Notes: a model not told the origin generated them from the letters alone. A stretch of 64,000 bases of DNA from Halomonas halocynthiae DSM 14573 (GCF_000425725.1 NZ_KE384439.1:467309-531308), one strand, 5' to 3'. Positions 37,103 through 47,145 are shown, numbered from the stretch's first letter. Made by a program: numbers and translations.

Positions 37103-37993
37103 TCATCCTTCGGCTGCATAGCGCGTTAGCAACGCGCGAAATTCTTGCCCGAAACGAGGGTGGCGACTTGCGTAAGCCAAGGTGGCTTCTAAGTAGCCCA
37201 GTTGGTGACCGCAATCGTGTGTGTGTCCCGTCATGCGCCATGCATCTACGCCCTTCTGCTGACGGAGTGTTTCGATAGCATCAGTCAGCTGAATTTCTCC
37301 GCCAGCACCTGGTGGTGTTTCCGCCAGTAATGTAAAGATTTCTCCAGGCAGAATGTAACGACCAATAACGGCCAAACGTGAGGGGGCAGAAACGGTATCC
37401 GGTTTCTCAACAACGCCATCCAGTGCGCAGCACTCTCCAGCCTGAGGCTCTTCTCCACGCGGCGCAACAATGCCATATTTACTGACGTCTTCGGCCGCTA
37501 CCTGTTCAACCATTAACTGAGCACGACCTGTTGCGTCAAAGGACGCTATCATGCCGGCTAGATCGGTGCGTGGCTGATCACGGTTGTCTACCAGAACATC
37601 AGGCAGCAGCACAGCAAACGGCGATGCATCCCCGATGACAGGCCTTGCGCATAATACGGCATGCCCAAGCCCTAGCGGTTCCGGCTGACGGACGCTGATG
37701 ATATTAACCGAGGCGGGCACGATGGAGCGTAGCTCTGCCAGCAGGTCATACTTGCCTTTGGCCTCAAGGCTGGCTTCAAGCTCGAAATTTTTGTCAAAGT
37801 GGTTTTCGATAGCCCCCTTACTCCCGTGAGTGACCAGTATAATATCGCGGATTCCTGCAGCCACAGCCTCTTCAACCACATACTGAATCACTGGTCGGTC
37901 AACGATGGTGATCATTTCTTTGGGAATGGCTTTGGAAGCCGGCAAACAACGAGTGCCAAACCCAGCAACTGGGAGTACAGCCTTGCGAATCAT
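37103..37993 (-). CDS. galU: UTP-glucose-1-phosphate uridylyltransferase GalU
   Basis: A nucleotidyltransferase of 296 residues that makes UDP-glucose from UTP and glucose-1-phosphate for envelope polysaccharides. The N-terminal motif AVLPVAGFGTRCLPASKAIPKEM, seen at residues 5-27, carries the nucleotide-binding G-loop and the catalytic lysine. FAVLLPDVLVDN supplies the metal-binding aspartate, and VEKP with GRYILP follow. AAAAGGAA lies before the ATG. It is followed three bases later by the dehydrogenase-like gene. Confidence 0.96.
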   Translation of the reverse strand: MIRKAVLPVAGFGTRCLPASKAIPKEMITIVDRPVIQYVVEEAVAAGIRDIILVTHGSKGAIENHFDKNFELEASLEAKGKYDLLAELRSIVPASVNIISVRQPEPLGLGHAVLCARPVIGDASPFAVLLPDVLVDNRDQPRTDLAGMIASFDATGRAQLMVEQVAAEDVSKYGIVAPRGEEPQAGECCALDGVVEKPDTVSAPSRLAVIGRYILPGEIFTLLAETPPGAGGEIQLTDAIETLRQQKGVDAWRMTGHTHDCGHQLGYLEATLAYASRHPRFGQEFRALLTRYAAEG

Positions 37994-38152
37994 CAGTATT
38001 CCTTTTCAATTCACTGTGCATTGTATATCGGCAGATCAACAACGAATGCAGAAAGCCGAGCCAGTAGTGGGTAGAATGGCCTGTATGATACCGAATGCAC
38101 GCACGCATGCCATATGCCATACGGCCGCGGCCAAGTGAACACGGAGAAAAGC

Positions 38153-38878
38153 ATGACCGTAACGTCACCCGTTTCAGGCAACGTCGATACTAGTGAAATT
38201 GCCAAATTTGAAGCACTTGCAGATCGCTGGTGGGACCCTCACGGCGAGTTCAAGCCATTACACGAGATTAATCCACTCCGTTTGGACTTCATTGACGCCC
38301 GCGCTGGCTTGGCAGGCCACAAGGTCATCGATGTGGGGTGTGGTGGCGGAATCCTGTCAGAATCCATGGCACACCGCGGAGCAGAGGTCACCGGCATTGA
38401 CCTTGGCGAAGCTCCGTTAGCCGTCGCGCGACAGCATGCCCAGCAAGCCGGTGTTGAGGTGGACTATCAACGCATTAGTGTTGAAGAGATGGCCGAGCAA
38501 CATGCCGCTGAATTTGATGTCGTGACTTGTCTTGAAATGCTTGAGCATGTGCCTGATCCCGCGTCAGTCGTACGCGCCTGTATGCAGTTAGTGAAGCCGG
38601 GCGGCCAAGTCTTTTTCTCTACCATTAACCGCAACCCTAAGGCTTACGCCTTTGCCATCATTGGTGCGGAATACGTAATGAACATGCTCCCCAAAGGAAC
38701 GCATGATTACTCACGCTTCATTCGCCCATCTGAACTCGCTGGCTGGTGCCGTGCAGCAGGTCTTACGGTATGCGAGCAAATGGGGATGAGCTATAGCCCA
38801 CTCTCACGGCGCTTCCAGTTATCGCCCCGCGATGTATCAGTCAATTACCTGATGCATTGCCGCCGAGGGTTGGTATGA
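38153..38878 (+). CDS. ubiG: Ubiquinone biosynthesis O-methyltransferase UbiG
   Basis: A SAM-dependent methyltransferase of 241 residues that performs both O-methylations in ubiquinone synthesis. SAM motif I is [16 protein letters not shown] (residues 53-68). The N-terminal [20 protein letters not shown], seen at about residues 18-37, and the C-terminal DVSVNYL are typical of UbiG. I chose the ATG at 38153 because GGAG lies eight bases upstream. Its stop overlaps the mupP start (ATGA), as in Pseudomonas. Confidence 0.96.
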   Translation: MTVTSPVSGNVDTSEIAKFEALADRWWDPHGEFKPLHEINPLRLDFIDARAGLAGHKVIDVGCGGGILSESMAHRGAEVTGIDLGEAPLAVARQHAQQAGVEVDYQRISVEEMAEQHAAEFDVVTCLEMLEHVPDPASVVRACMQLVKPGGQVFFSTINRNPKAYAFAIIGAEYVMNMLPKGTHDYSRFIRPSELAGWCRAAGLTVCEQMGMSYSPLSRRFQLSPRDVSVNYLMHCRRGLV

Positions 38879-39573
38879 GCACACCACTTACGTTACCAGC
38901 TGCCTTGCTGTTTGACCTTGACGGTACCTTGGTAGATACCGCACCAGACTTGGCCATGGCAACTAATGCGCTACGCCAACATCATGGATTACCGCCGTTA
39001 GACTACCCAACGATACGCGCTCAGGTTTCTAATGGCGGAAACGCGCTAACCACGCTGGCGCTGAATATTGATGCGACACACCCTGACCATGCAACCGCTA
39101 GAGACTTTCTGCTCGATGCCTATGGCGCTGCGGTGGCTGTGCACAGCCGTGTTTTCCCTACGCTGGAAGCCCTGCTTAACACCTGGCAAAAGGCTGGCCG
39201 TGCATGGGGTATTGTTACCAACAAGCCGCGCCGTTACGCCGAGCCGCTGGTTGAGGCGCTAACGCTCTCGCCAGATGTGTTGTTGTGTGCTGACGATTTG
39301 CCCGTGCGAAAGCCCAACCCTGAACCGCTGCTTGAGGCGGCTCGCCGGCTAGGTGTGTCACCACAAGGTTGCTGGTATATCGGTGATCATCTGCGTGATA
39401 TCGAAGCTAGCCTAGCCGCTAGCATGCCGGCAGTTGCCGTAGCTTATGGTTATTTGGATGACCCGAGTGAAGCGCTTGAGTGGCAGGCTGACGCCTGTTT
39501 TGACACGCCTCAGGCGCTCTCAGAACAACTATTGTCACTGCTGGAATCGGTAGCAATAGCCACTGATGACTGA
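38875..39573 (+). CDS. mupP: HAD-family phosphatase, probable N-acetylmuramic acid 6-phosphate phosphatase MupP
   Basis: A HAD-superfamily phosphatase of 232 residues. Motif I is [15 protein letters not shown] (nucleophile D15), motif II is the threonine in GIVTNKP, motif III is the lysine in VRKPNPEP, and motif IV is GDHLRDIEA. By sequence alone it could be a phosphoglycolate phosphatase. The ubiG-mupP order, four-base overlap and neighbouring yciK match the Pseudomonas mupP locus, whose product dephosphorylates MurNAc-6P in peptidoglycan recycling. Confidence 0.88.
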   Translation: MSTPLTLPAALLFDLDGTLVDTAPDLAMATNALRQHHGLPPLDYPTIRAQVSNGGNALTTLALNIDATHPDHATARDFLLDAYGAAVAVHSRVFPTLEALLNTWQKAGRAWGIVTNKPRRYAEPLVEALTLSPDVLLCADDLPVRKPNPEPLLEAARRLGVSPQGCWYIGDHLRDIEASLAASMPAVAVAYGYLDDPSEALEWQADACFDTPQALSEQLLSLLESVAIATDD

Positions 39574-39580
39574 CGTACCC

Positions 39581-39619
39581 ACGCTAATTCGCCCGAAGGT
39601 TATTCGGGCGAATTAGCGT
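39581..39619. terminator. Perfect 17-bp inverted repeat between mupP and yciK
   Basis: ACGCTAATTCGCCCGAA (39581-39597) and its exact complement (39603-39619) flank a five-base loop, between two convergent genes. There is no T-run on either side, so it is a terminator-like hairpin of uncertain efficiency. Confidence 0.65.
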
Positions 39620-39655
39620 GCAGCTGAAGGTGTCATTATGAACCTGCCGTCAGCC

Positions 39656-40411
39656 TTACGCTGGCTGGGCGTTAAACCTTTCGCCGTTGTGTCCGCGGCT
39701 ATCAGGTCCCATCAGCCATAAGTAGGTAGGCATGATGTCCTCAGGCGTGCGCAGTGTCATTGGATCCTCTCCTGGATAGGCTCCTTTGCGCATGGAGGTA
39801 CGTGTTGCTCCTGGGTTCAGCGTATTGATGCGCAGGGTGCCAAGGTGTTCCACCTCTTCTGCGAGTACTTCACTGAAACCTTCAACAGCAAACTTAGATA
39901 CCGCGTAGGCGCCCCAGAAGGCACGCCCTTTACGCCCCACCGACGATGATGTGAAAATCACAGACGCGTCATCAGATGCCTGTAACAACGGCAGCAAGGC
40001 TTGTGTCATCCACAAAGGTCCATTGACATTGACCTGCATTACCTGTTCCCAAAGCTCAGGATTATATTGCTCAAACGGTGTGATCCGCCCAAGTAGCCCC
40101 GCATTGTGCAAAATGCCATCCAAGCGCCCAAACTCCTTGTCGAGCGTTTCGGCCATATCGTGATAGTCCTTGAGACTGGCCCCTTCAAGATTCAGCGGAA
40201 AAATGGCCGGTTGAGCCAACCCCTCCGCTTCAATAAGGTCATAGGTCGCTTCCAGTTTAGCAATGGTCCGCCCTAGAAGAATTACCGTAGCGCCATGGCG
40301 TGCATAGCTCAACGCTGCACATTGGCCAATGCCGTCACCGGCACCGGTAACAACAATAACGCGACCTGCCAGCAGGTCAGCCGGAGCCTCATAGTCAATC
40401 TTGCAGCTCAT
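39656..40411 (-). CDS. yciK: YciK-family short-chain dehydrogenase
   Basis: An SDR oxidoreductase of 251 residues. The cofactor loop is VTGAGDGIGQCAALSYA (residues 21-37), NAGLL is present, the catalytic serine lies in FTSSSVGRKGRA, and the YxxxK motif is YAVSKFAVEGFSE. The physiological substrate of YciK is unknown. It lies 15 bp after cpoB on the same strand and may be cotranscribed with the tol-pal operon, and it is convergent with mupP. Confidence 0.92.
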   Translation of the reverse strand: MSCKIDYEAPADLLAGRVIVVTGAGDGIGQCAALSYARHGATVILLGRTIAKLEATYDLIEAEGLAQPAIFPLNLEGASLKDYHDMAETLDKEFGRLDGILHNAGLLGRITPFEQYNPELWEQVMQVNVNGPLWMTQALLPLLQASDDASVIFTSSSVGRKGRAFWGAYAVSKFAVEGFSEVLAEEVEHLGTLRINTLNPGATRTSMRKGAYPGEDPMTLRTPEDIMPTYLWLMGPDSRGHNGERFNAQPA

Positions 40412-40426
40412 TGGTGCTCCCAGAAG

Positions 40427-41191
40427 TTATTCGCTTGAATCACGCATGAAGTCTTTGGCTAAGCCCGCTGCGGAACTGTCCGGATAATCGTTACGAACCT
40501 GATTAAATAGGGATTCGCTAGCCTTCAAGTCACCCTCGCGGGCTTTCAGCAACGCTAACTTATAGATGGCATCAGGCACTTTTCCACTTTGAGGGTAGTC
40601 ATTAATGACACGCTGGAATGAATCGCTTGCTTTATCAGATTCTGATTTGGCTGAATATAGCTCGCCCAACCAATAGTATCCATTAGCCACTAACTCATCG
40701 TCAGGGTAATCGCTGACAAAACTTTCGAAAGCGCTGATTGCTGCATCGAACTTGCGATTCTGAACATTAGAAAAAGCCGCAGTATAGGCAGCTTTAGCAT
40801 CACTACTGCTGGTGCTGGGAGACGCTTGCTCGTTCTCACTGTCGGGCTGGCTAGCGGTACTCGCCGCTGGCGCGCTGTTGCCCTGCTCTAACATGGCAAG
40901 GCGGCTATCAAGATCCATATATTGCTGTTGACTTTGTTGACGAAGCTTACCCAGTTCATGGGTAAGCTTTTCAATTTGCCCGCGCAGTTCACGAATAGTT
41001 TCTTGATTGCTCTGAGTTGCATTGAACAGCGCCAGACTGCCACCCGCCTCTTCACGGGTGACGGTCCTGTCATAAAAGCTGTTGCTGGTCAGATCATCAA
41101 CCCTGGGTTGCTGGGCAAGTGAGTTCCCCGCCAACGCGAGTAAAGACACTGCAGCACCGGTAGTGAGCAGATATTTGGCACACTGTCGCAT
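40427..41191 (-). CDS. cpoB: Cell division coordinator CpoB (YbgF)
   Basis: A periplasmic protein of 254 residues. It has a signal peptide (to about residue 27, NSLAQQ), an N-terminal trimerising coiled coil (TIRELRGQIEKLTHELGKLR) with a serine-rich linker, and three TPR repeats at the C-terminus (KAAYTAAFSNVQNRKFDAAI onward). It couples peptidoglycan synthesis by PBP1B to Tol-mediated outer-membrane constriction. I chose the ATG at 41191 because GGGAG lies nine bases upstream. It is last of tolQRAB-pal-cpoB. Confidence 0.94.
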   Translation of the reverse strand: MRQCAKYLLTTGAAVSLLALAGNSLAQQPRVDDLTSNSFYDRTVTREEAGGSLALFNATQSNQETIRELRGQIEKLTHELGKLRQQSQQQYMDLDSRLAMLEQGNSAPAASTASQPDSENEQASPSTSSSDAKAAYTAAFSNVQNRKFDAAISAFESFVSDYPDDELVANGYYWLGELYSAKSESDKASDSFQRVINDYPQSGKVPDAIYKLALLKAREGDLKASESLFNQVRNDYPDSSAAGLAKDFMRDSSE

Positions 41192-41224
41192 CAATGACTC
41201 CCTGTGTCGCAATAACACGCCAAA

Positions 41225-41770
41225 TCAGTAAGCAAAAACCACGCGACGATTACGTGCAAAGTCTTCTTCCGTGTTGCCGCGCACGGCAGGACGCTCTTCG
41301 CCATAGCTGACGACTTCCAGCTGCGATGGGGAAACGCCCTGCACATCGAGATAGCGCTTGACCGAATTAGCACGGCGCTCGCCCAGTGCCAAGTTATACT
41401 CGCGAGTACCACGCTTATCCGTGTGGCCCTGCAGGATCACTTGAGTCCCTGGGTTAGCACGCAGGTAGCGAGCGTGTGCTTCAAGCACCGATTGAAACTC
41501 TGGGCGGATCGTGTCGCTGTCAAATGCAAAGTAAATAGTGCGCACGTCTGGTATCCGTGAATCAGCCATCTGGCCAGCCCCCGAACTCACACCAGTGCTT
41601 CCAGCCTGTCCGCTACCATAACCACTGGTGCTGGTGCCCGTACCGCCTGCGCCTGCGCCGCCAGCGCCAGAGGAAGTGCCACCTTGGGTGCCACCAGTAC
41701 TTGAACAACCAGCAATAGCTACCAAAGACAACGCAATAGTCAGCGAACGAACATAAGGTTTGAGACGCAT
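41225..41770 (-). CDS. pal: Peptidoglycan-associated lipoprotein Pal
   Basis: A lipoprotein of 181 residues with lipobox IAGC (Cys22), a glycine/serine/threonine-rich linker of about 40 residues, and an OmpA-like domain. Peptidoglycan-binding residues lie in LQGHTDKRGTREYNLALGERRA. The linker is longer and more glycine-rich than in E. coli Pal. AAGGAG lies nine bases before the ATG. Pal anchors the outer membrane to peptidoglycan as part of the Tol-Pal system. Confidence 0.96.
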   Translation of the reverse strand: MRLKPYVRSLTIALSLVAIAGCSSTGGTQGGTSSGAGGAGAGGTGTSTSGYGSGQAGSTGVSSGAGQMADSRIPDVRTIYFAFDSDTIRPEFQSVLEAHARYLRANPGTQVILQGHTDKRGTREYNLALGERRANSVKRYLDVQGVSPSQLEVVSYGEERPAVRGNTEEDFARNRRVVFAY

Positions 41771-41802
41771 CGTAAAACTCCTTTTCAAGTACATGTGTGA
41801 AA

Positions 41803-43089
41803 TTAATTCAAAAAAGGTGACCAAGCAGGATCGCGCACATCACCTTGGGCTGCCGGCAGGAAAAATGAGGCCCTGCCATCGGCAGAGACTGCCCCCAGCA
41901 CTCCCTTGCCGTTTCGCTGAGTCGCAAAGATTACCATGGTGCCGTTGGGTGCAACACTGGGAGACTCTGCAAATCGACTGTCGCCCAACTCTACCAGACG
42001 GCCACTACTAAGGTCTTGACGCGCCACCTTGTACCCTCGGTTGCCGCGATGAATCAGAAATAGCTGTTCTCCATCAGGAGAAAACTGGCCGCGAGCATTG
42101 TAGCCACCCGTATAGGTCAGACGCTCTGCACTACTGTCACCCAGCATTTGACGGTATACCTGAGGGCCGCCGCTGCGGTCAGAGGTGTAGATCAAGCTGC
42201 GTCCATCGGGCGACCAGGAAGGCTCTGTTTCAATGCTGCCACCGTCTGTAAGGCGCTGCAGATTACCTGAGCCAATATCCATCAGATAAATATCTGGCTG
42301 GCCATCTTTCGATAACGCCATAGCCAGTTTACGTCCATCCGGTGACCACGCTGGCGCGCTGTTGAGGCCCTCAAATGATGTTAGCTTGGCGCGTCGGCCA
42401 CTGGCCAAGTCCTGCACATAAATTGCTGGGCGTTGAGTTTCAAAAGAGACATACGCCAGTTTTTTACCATCTGGCGACCAGGCTGGTGACATCACAGGCT
42501 CATCCGAGCTGAGTATCTCTTGGCTGTTACGGCCATCAGCATCAGCGATATACAGACCATAGCGTGTGTTATCGCCCAGCCCACTCGAAGTAACGTAAGC
42601 AATACGCGTGGAAAAGGCGCCACGGATGCCGGTAATTTCTTCAAAAATTCTGTCACTGATACGATGAGCTGCCGCACGAAGTGCTGTAGGAGACGCATTG
42701 ACGGTCTCTTCCAGCATCAATGACTCGCCACCGATGTTAAGCAGCTCATAGCGAATAGTAATGTTATTTCCGTTTTGGTTAACTTGCCCTACTGCCAGAT
42801 AGCGCGTATTAAGCGCTTTCCAGTCGCCATACGTTACCTGGTCGCGGCTGCTTGGCTGGGTAAACATGGCACTGCGCGCCAACGGCGTAAAATAGCCGCT
42901 GCGCTCAAGGTCATCAGCAACGATTTGCGCCAAATCCTCAGACAGCCCTTCGCCACCAGCAAACGGAACTACAGCAATAGGAGTCGCCTGCTCATTACCT
43001 CGTGTGATATCAATGGTGAGATCAGCCTGCGCCAAGGCGCTGAACATCATCAGTATGGCGAATAGCCAAGGTGTCATCAGATTTCGCAT
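41803..43089 (-). CDS. tolB: Tol-Pal system beta-propeller protein TolB
   Basis: A periplasmic protein of 428 residues with a signal peptide ending ALAQA, an N-terminal alpha/beta domain (about residues 25-160) and a six-bladed propeller built of repeats such as [15 protein letters not shown] and [15 protein letters not shown]. It binds Pal and TolA. Its ATG overlaps the tolA stop by one base (TGATG). Confidence 0.96.
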   Translation of the reverse strand: MRNLMTPWLFAILMMFSALAQADLTIDITRGNEQATPIAVVPFAGGEGLSEDLAQIVADDLERSGYFTPLARSAMFTQPSSRDQVTYGDWKALNTRYLAVGQVNQNGNNITIRYELLNIGGESLMLEETVNASPTALRAAAHRISDRIFEEITGIRGAFSTRIAYVTSSGLGDNTRYGLYIADADGRNSQEILSSDEPVMSPAWSPDGKKLAYVSFETQRPAIYVQDLASGRRAKLTSFEGLNSAPAWSPDGRKLAMALSKDGQPDIYLMDIGSGNLQRLTDGGSIETEPSWSPDGRSLIYTSDRSGGPQVYRQMLGDSSAERLTYTGGYNARGQFSPDGEQLFLIHRGNRGYKVARQDLSSGRLVELGDSRFAESPSVAPNGTMVIFATQRNGKGVLGAVSADGRASFFLPAAQGDVRDPAWSPFLN

Positions 43090-44072
43090 CAGCGTATGTC
43101 TCCTGGTCGGAATCGAAGATTGAAGTTCCTGAAGTCCCGCTGCACTGATGCGGGAAGCTGCGTTAACTCAGAGAACGGTGCCGCTGCTTGCACTGCTTCT
43201 TCTACTGAGCGGTCAAATGCAGTGTTACCACTGCTCTCGGTGATTCTCACAGCAAAAATCTCGCCAGAAGGACCAAGCGTTACGGCGACTTTTGCTTGAG
43301 GATTACCCATCACATTAGGCGGGATAACCCATGCCTGCTCTACAGCACGCCGTACCAGTGAAATAAAGCCGCTGGCCGCTTGCTCACCCTGAGCCGCATT
43401 CGACTCACTTGCAATTGCCTGTTCCAGACTACGCTGAGCGGCTTCTGCCGCAGCCTCGGCTTGGCGTTTGGCTTCAGCGGCTGCCTCGGCTTCGGCCTGG
43501 CGTTTGGCTTCAGCGGCGGCTTCGGCCTCGGCCTGACGTTTGGCTTCAGCGGCGGCCTCGGCTTCGGCCTGGCGTTTGGCTTCAGCGGCGGCTTCGGCCT
43601 CGGCCTGGCGTTTAGCTTCAGCGTCAGCGGCGTTTTGACGCGCCTGCTCGGCTTCGTCTGCTCGACGTTGTGCTTGCTGCTCGGCCTCTTTTGCCTGTTC
43701 ACGCTGTCGGTCGATTTCAGCTTGTCGCTCTTGCTCAGCCTGACGCTGACGAGCCAGCTCTTCTCGTTGCTGCTGTTGCTGAGCTTCCGCCTCTGCCTCT
43801 GCTTGCTCTGCCGCCTGAGCTTGTCGAGCGTCTTGTTCAGCCCGTTCTTTATCAAGCGCCTGCTGCGCCGCGGCCTTGGCTTGCTCTGCACGCTGAGCAC
43901 GGTCTGTCACACTTTCTGTGCTGACCAGTGTTGCGTGAACAATCGGGTCCTGGGGCGCTTCAACGTCTGGCGTGGGAAACCGCAATACACTTATCACCAC
44001 GACACCAAGGTGCAGGCTAATCGCTAAAAACAGAGGTAGTCCGTAGCCTTCGCCACGACGATGTCTGGCCAT
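43089..44072 (-). CDS. tolA: Tol-Pal system protein TolA
   Basis: A protein of 327 residues. It has one N-terminal membrane helix ([19 protein letters not shown]), a long Q/E/A/R-rich helical domain II (about residues 55-230) and a compact C-terminal domain III ([17 protein letters not shown] onward) that contacts TolB and Pal. Domain II contains more than four tandem 12-residue units, [12 protein letters not shown] (residues 154-211). TolA transmits force from TolQR across the periplasm. Confidence 0.95.
   Translation of the reverse strand: MARHRRGEGYGLPLFLAISLHLGVVVISVLRFPTPDVEAPQDPIVHATLVSTESVTDRAQRAEQAKAAAQQALDKERAEQDARQAQAAEQAEAEAEAQQQQQREELARQRQAEQERQAEIDRQREQAKEAEQQAQRRADEAEQARQNAADAEAKRQAEAEAAAEAKRQAEAEAAAEAKRQAEAEAAAEAKRQAEAEAAAEAKRQAEAAAEAAQRSLEQAIASESNAAQGEQAASGFISLVRRAVEQAWVIPPNVMGNPQAKVAVTLGPSGEIFAVRITESSGNTAFDRSVEEAVQAAAPFSELTQLPASVQRDFRNFNLRFRPGDIR
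43440..43613 (-). repeat. 36-bp in-frame tandem repeats in tolA
   Basis: Four full copies and one partial copy of a 36-bp unit encoding [12 protein letters not shown]. Copies differ at a few silent positions. The region creates long spurious open frames on the other strand. Confidence 0.93.
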
Positions 44073-44077
44073 TTTTA

Positions 44078-44518
44078 TCAGCCTTCGGCAGGTGGCGGTT
44101 CGGAAATCAGCCCCACATTGGCCACACCAGCCACCTGCAGGGTGCCCATCAACGTAACAATATCGCCATAAGGCACCCTACGATCGCCGCGCACCAAAAC
44201 TTGAGTACCAGGGTTACGCTCCATCAGGATGATTACCCGTTGGCTCAACTCGTCCAGGCTTACTTGGGTTTCATCGCCGCTCAGGCTGACGAAATATTCA
44301 CCACTGGAATCCACTGACACAATAATAGGATCTTGATTGTCGTTGGAATCAATAGGCTCAGACGTCACCTGTGGCAATTCGACGTCAACCCCCTGGGTCA
44401 GCATCGGGGCTGTGATCATAAAAATGACCAGCAGCACCAACATCACATCGATGAAAGGTACCACATTGATTTCATTCATCGGCTTGCGCCGACCCATCCG
44501 GTTAAATGGTCCTAGCAT
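44078..44518 (-). CDS. tolR: Tol-Pal system protein TolR
   Basis: An ExbD/TolR protein of 146 residues with one membrane helix that carries the proton-channel aspartate in VVPFIDVMLVLLVIFMI. The periplasmic domain includes VLVRGDRRVPYGDIV. It forms the proton-driven motor with TolQ. GAGGAC precedes the ATG, and it starts 12 bases after tolQ ends. Confidence 0.96.
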   Translation of the reverse strand: MLGPFNRMGRRKPMNEINVVPFIDVMLVLLVIFMITAPMLTQGVDVELPQVTSEPIDSNDNQDPIIVSVDSSGEYFVSLSGDETQVSLDELSQRVIILMERNPGTQVLVRGDRRVPYGDIVTLMGTLQVAGVANVGLISEPPPAEG

Positions 44519-44530
44519 GGCGTGTCGTCC

Positions 44531-45220
44531 TCAGCTGTCGTCAGACTCGCCGCGTCCTTGCAGGTTGCGGTGCAGAATGGAGTGGAACTCTTCGGCAAAA
44601 TCTTCATATTTACCCAGCAGCCGCGAGGACTCAGACGACAGTCGGTTATAGAAAATTACCGCCGGAATCGCGGCAAACAAGCCCATCGCCGTTGCGATCA
44701 GAGCTTCAGCAATCCATGGCGCCACGGTAGAGAGTGTCGCCTGCTGCGACATGGATAAAGACTGAAACGACCCCATAATTCCCCAAACGGTGCCGAATAG
44801 CCCGATATAAGGGCTAGCGGAGGCCACAGTGGCCAAAAACACTAAGTGATGGTTGAGCCGCTCTTCTTCGCGCGACCAGGCCACTCGCATACTGCGCTGT
44901 ACACCATCAAGAATGGCCGCAGGACTGCGAGTACGCGACAGTAGTCGGTTAAATTCACGAAAGCCCGCACGGAAAAGATGCTCTGACCCCTGTGGTTCGC
45001 CGTTTGCTGGCTCTTCGCGATACAGCTCGTTTAGATCCACTCCCGACCAGAAGCGTTCCTCAAACTGCCGGTGGGCTTTGGCGGCATGACGCATCACGAT
45101 GCTGCGCTGAAAAATAATAACCCAGGACAATACCGACCCAACTAATAACAGCAGCATAACAGCCTGAACAACACCGCTGGCATTAAGTACAAGGTGAGGG
45201 ATAGACATCGTTTCGTTCAC
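44531..45220 (-). CDS. tolQ: Tol-Pal system protein TolQ
   Basis: A MotA/TolQ/ExbB proton channel of 229 residues with three membrane helices: the first at VMLLLLVGSVLSWVIIF, then FLATVASASPYIGLFGTVWGIM, then IAEALIATAMGLFAAIPAVIF. The start is a GTG at 45220 with GAGGT well placed; an ATG four codons downstream lacks a ribosome site. It follows ruvB by 31 bp. The usual ybgC gene is absent from this position. Confidence 0.95.
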   Translation of the reverse strand: MNETMSIPHLVLNASGVVQAVMLLLLVGSVLSWVIIFQRSIVMRHAAKAHRQFEERFWSGVDLNELYREEPANGEPQGSEHLFRAGFREFNRLLSRTRSPAAILDGVQRSMRVAWSREEERLNHHLVFLATVASASPYIGLFGTVWGIMGSFQSLSMSQQATLSTVAPWIAEALIATAMGLFAAIPAVIFYNRLSSESSRLLGKYEDFAEEFHSILHRNLQGRGESDDS

Positions 45221-45251
45221 GGAATACCTCGTGTGTAGCAATCGACAGAAG

Positions 45252-46274
45252 TCAGTTGTGATCTGTTGCCTGGCCTGCAGGCGACAGTCCAAAATGAAGC
45301 CAGGCCTGACGCGTAACGACTCGACCTCGGGCAGTTCGCATCATCAGACCTTGCTGGATCAAATACGGTTCAATCATGTCTTCAATGGTGCCCCGCTCTT
45401 CACCAATGGCAGCGGCCAATGAATCGACCCCCACTGGTCCGCCCTCGAATTTTTCGATCATGGCCAACAGCAGCCGGCGATCCATATGATCCAGCCCATG
45501 ATGATCGACGTGCAGCATATTCAGGGCGCTATCAGCAATATCCGCGCTAATAACACCATTCCCTCGAATGTCAGTAAAGTCTCGAACCCGCCTTAACAGA
45601 CGGTTGGCAATCCGCGGAGTTCCCCTGGAGCGGCGCGCAATTTCATAGGCCCCTTTCGGATCACTCTCAACCTGCAATAGACGCGCAGAACGCTCAACAA
45701 TGACAGCTAAATCTTCCGTACTATAAAATTCAAGCCGTTGCACAATACCAAAGCGGTCGCGCAACGGTGACGTTAATAGGCCTGCTCTGGTTGTCGCGCC
45801 CACCAACGTAAAGGGAGGCAGGTCAAGTTTGATAGAGCGTGCCGCTGGCCCTTCACCAATCACGATATCCAGCTGAAAGTCTTCCATGGCTGGGTACAGA
45901 ACTTCTTCTATGGCGGGTGCCAGACGATGAATTTCATCGATAAACAGAACATCACCAGGCTGCAGGTTAGTCAGCATGGCGGCTAAATCACCGGCACGTT
46001 CAAGTACTGGCCCGGAGGTGGACTTTAGCCCCACCCCCATTTCGGCAGCAATAATATTTGCCAAGGTTGTTTTTCCCAAGCCTGGCGGGCCAAATACCAG
46101 CGTATGGTCAAGGCTTTCCTCACGTTGACGCGCCGCGCCGATGAAAATTTCCATTTGCTCACGCACTCGCGGTTGGCCGATATAATCGTCCAACCGCTTA
46201 GGCCGAATGGCATGATCCAGCCGAGTTTCGCCCGAATGGGTATCACCAGCTATCAGCCGATCAGACTCCAGCAT
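45252..46274 (-). CDS. ruvB: Holliday junction branch migration ATPase RuvB
   Basis: An AAA+ motor of 340 residues. Walker A is GPPGLGKTT, Walker B is LFIDEIHRL, sensor 1 is [19 protein letters not shown] with the arginine finger region, and a C-terminal winged helix binds DNA. It drives branch migration with RuvA. CAGGAG lies before the ATG. An 84-bp gap follows ruvA. Confidence 0.97.
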   Translation of the reverse strand: MLESDRLIAGDTHSGETRLDHAIRPKRLDDYIGQPRVREQMEIFIGAARQREESLDHTLVFGPPGLGKTTLANIIAAEMGVGLKSTSGPVLERAGDLAAMLTNLQPGDVLFIDEIHRLAPAIEEVLYPAMEDFQLDIVIGEGPAARSIKLDLPPFTLVGATTRAGLLTSPLRDRFGIVQRLEFYSTEDLAVIVERSARLLQVESDPKGAYEIARRSRGTPRIANRLLRRVRDFTDIRGNGVISADIADSALNMLHVDHHGLDHMDRRLLLAMIEKFEGGPVGVDSLAAAIGEERGTIEDMIEPYLIQQGLMMRTARGRVVTRQAWLHFGLSPAGQATDHN

Positions 46275-46358
46275 GCCGCACGCTCCTGAAAATGAAAGAC
46301 GCCTGGAGGCATATGTTAAAGGACAAACGCCGACAAGTACTGTGATGCTTTTGCGTCA

Positions 46359-46964
46359 TCAATTACCTGCCATACGACGGGCAAGCGCAGCTTTGATCAT
46401 GGCTTCAACGCTGACTTCATGCTCAAACCCGGATAGCATGCGTGTGGCTTCAGCAGGCTTGTAGCCTAGGCTGACCAGGGCCGCCTCTGCGTCAGCCAGC
46501 AGAGAGGCGCCATGATTTGCCTCCGTGTGGCTTTCGCTTATTAATTGCCCTGTGGGTTCCCAGTCAGGCAGTCGGTCACGCATTTCAATGATCAAGCGCT
46601 CCGCGGTTTTCTTGCCGACACCAGGTAAGCGCGTTAACGACTTGGTATCGTCTTCGCGAACACTGCGTACGAAAGCGTCTTCATCCATGCCAGAGAGAAT
46701 CGCCAATGCTAAGCGTGGCCCCACGCCGTTAACCTTGATCAAGGCGCGAAATAGAGTGCGCTCGCGCTCCCCGGCAAAGCCGTAGAGTAAGTGAGCATCG
46801 TCACGCACCGTCAAATGCGTAAACACCACCACGTCTTCGCCGGTGGCGGGTAGCGCCGACAGTGTTGTCATGGAGATTTCCAGCTCGTAGCCAACCCCAG
46901 CCACATCAACCAGTAACCAAGGTGGACGTTTTTCTAACACAGTGCCACGCAGGCGTCCGATCAT
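46359..46964 (-). CDS. ruvA: Holliday junction branch migration protein RuvA
   Basis: A DNA-binding protein of 201 residues. It has an N-terminal OB fold (MIGRLRGTVLEKRPPWLLVD), two helix-hairpin-helix motifs (INGVGPRLALAIL-type VNGVGPRLALAIL and LPGVGKKTAERLI), and a C-terminal UBA-like domain that binds RuvB (EAALVSLGYKPAEATRML). AAGGA precedes the ATG. It is separated from ruvC by 181 bp, so ruvAB may have its own promoter. Confidence 0.97.
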   Translation of the reverse strand: MIGRLRGTVLEKRPPWLLVDVAGVGYELEISMTTLSALPATGEDVVVFTHLTVRDDAHLLYGFAGERERTLFRALIKVNGVGPRLALAILSGMDEDAFVRSVREDDTKSLTRLPGVGKKTAERLIIEMRDRLPDWEPTGQLISESHTEANHGASLLADAEAALVSLGYKPAEATRMLSGFEHEVSVEAMIKAALARRMAGN

Positions 46965-47145
46965 GTTTTTTGGTCCTTAGGGAAGGCAAAAGGCATCCTC
47001 AAGCAGAGGTGCGGTATATCTCATAGCGAAGCAATGACCGCCCACTATACTGCTCAGCCAGCAGTCATGCCAGTTTGAGCAAACAGTGTTCGCTAAAAGA
47101 AAGAGTGTTCACAAAAACGGGCAAACCTGCTCGGCGAAAGCGCGC

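Noticed and set aside
43440..43613. Regularly spaced repeats that could suggest a CRISPR array
   Set aside because: Units are contiguous, in frame and without spacers; they encode TolA domain II.
43380..44027. Long open frame of 215 codons on the plus strand opposite tolA, with other overlapping frames
   Set aside because: It is a shadow of the repetitive, alanine/glutamate-rich tolA coding sequence; the repeats keep several frames open. Composition (G, F, L repeats) is not protein-like, and it has no ribosome site.
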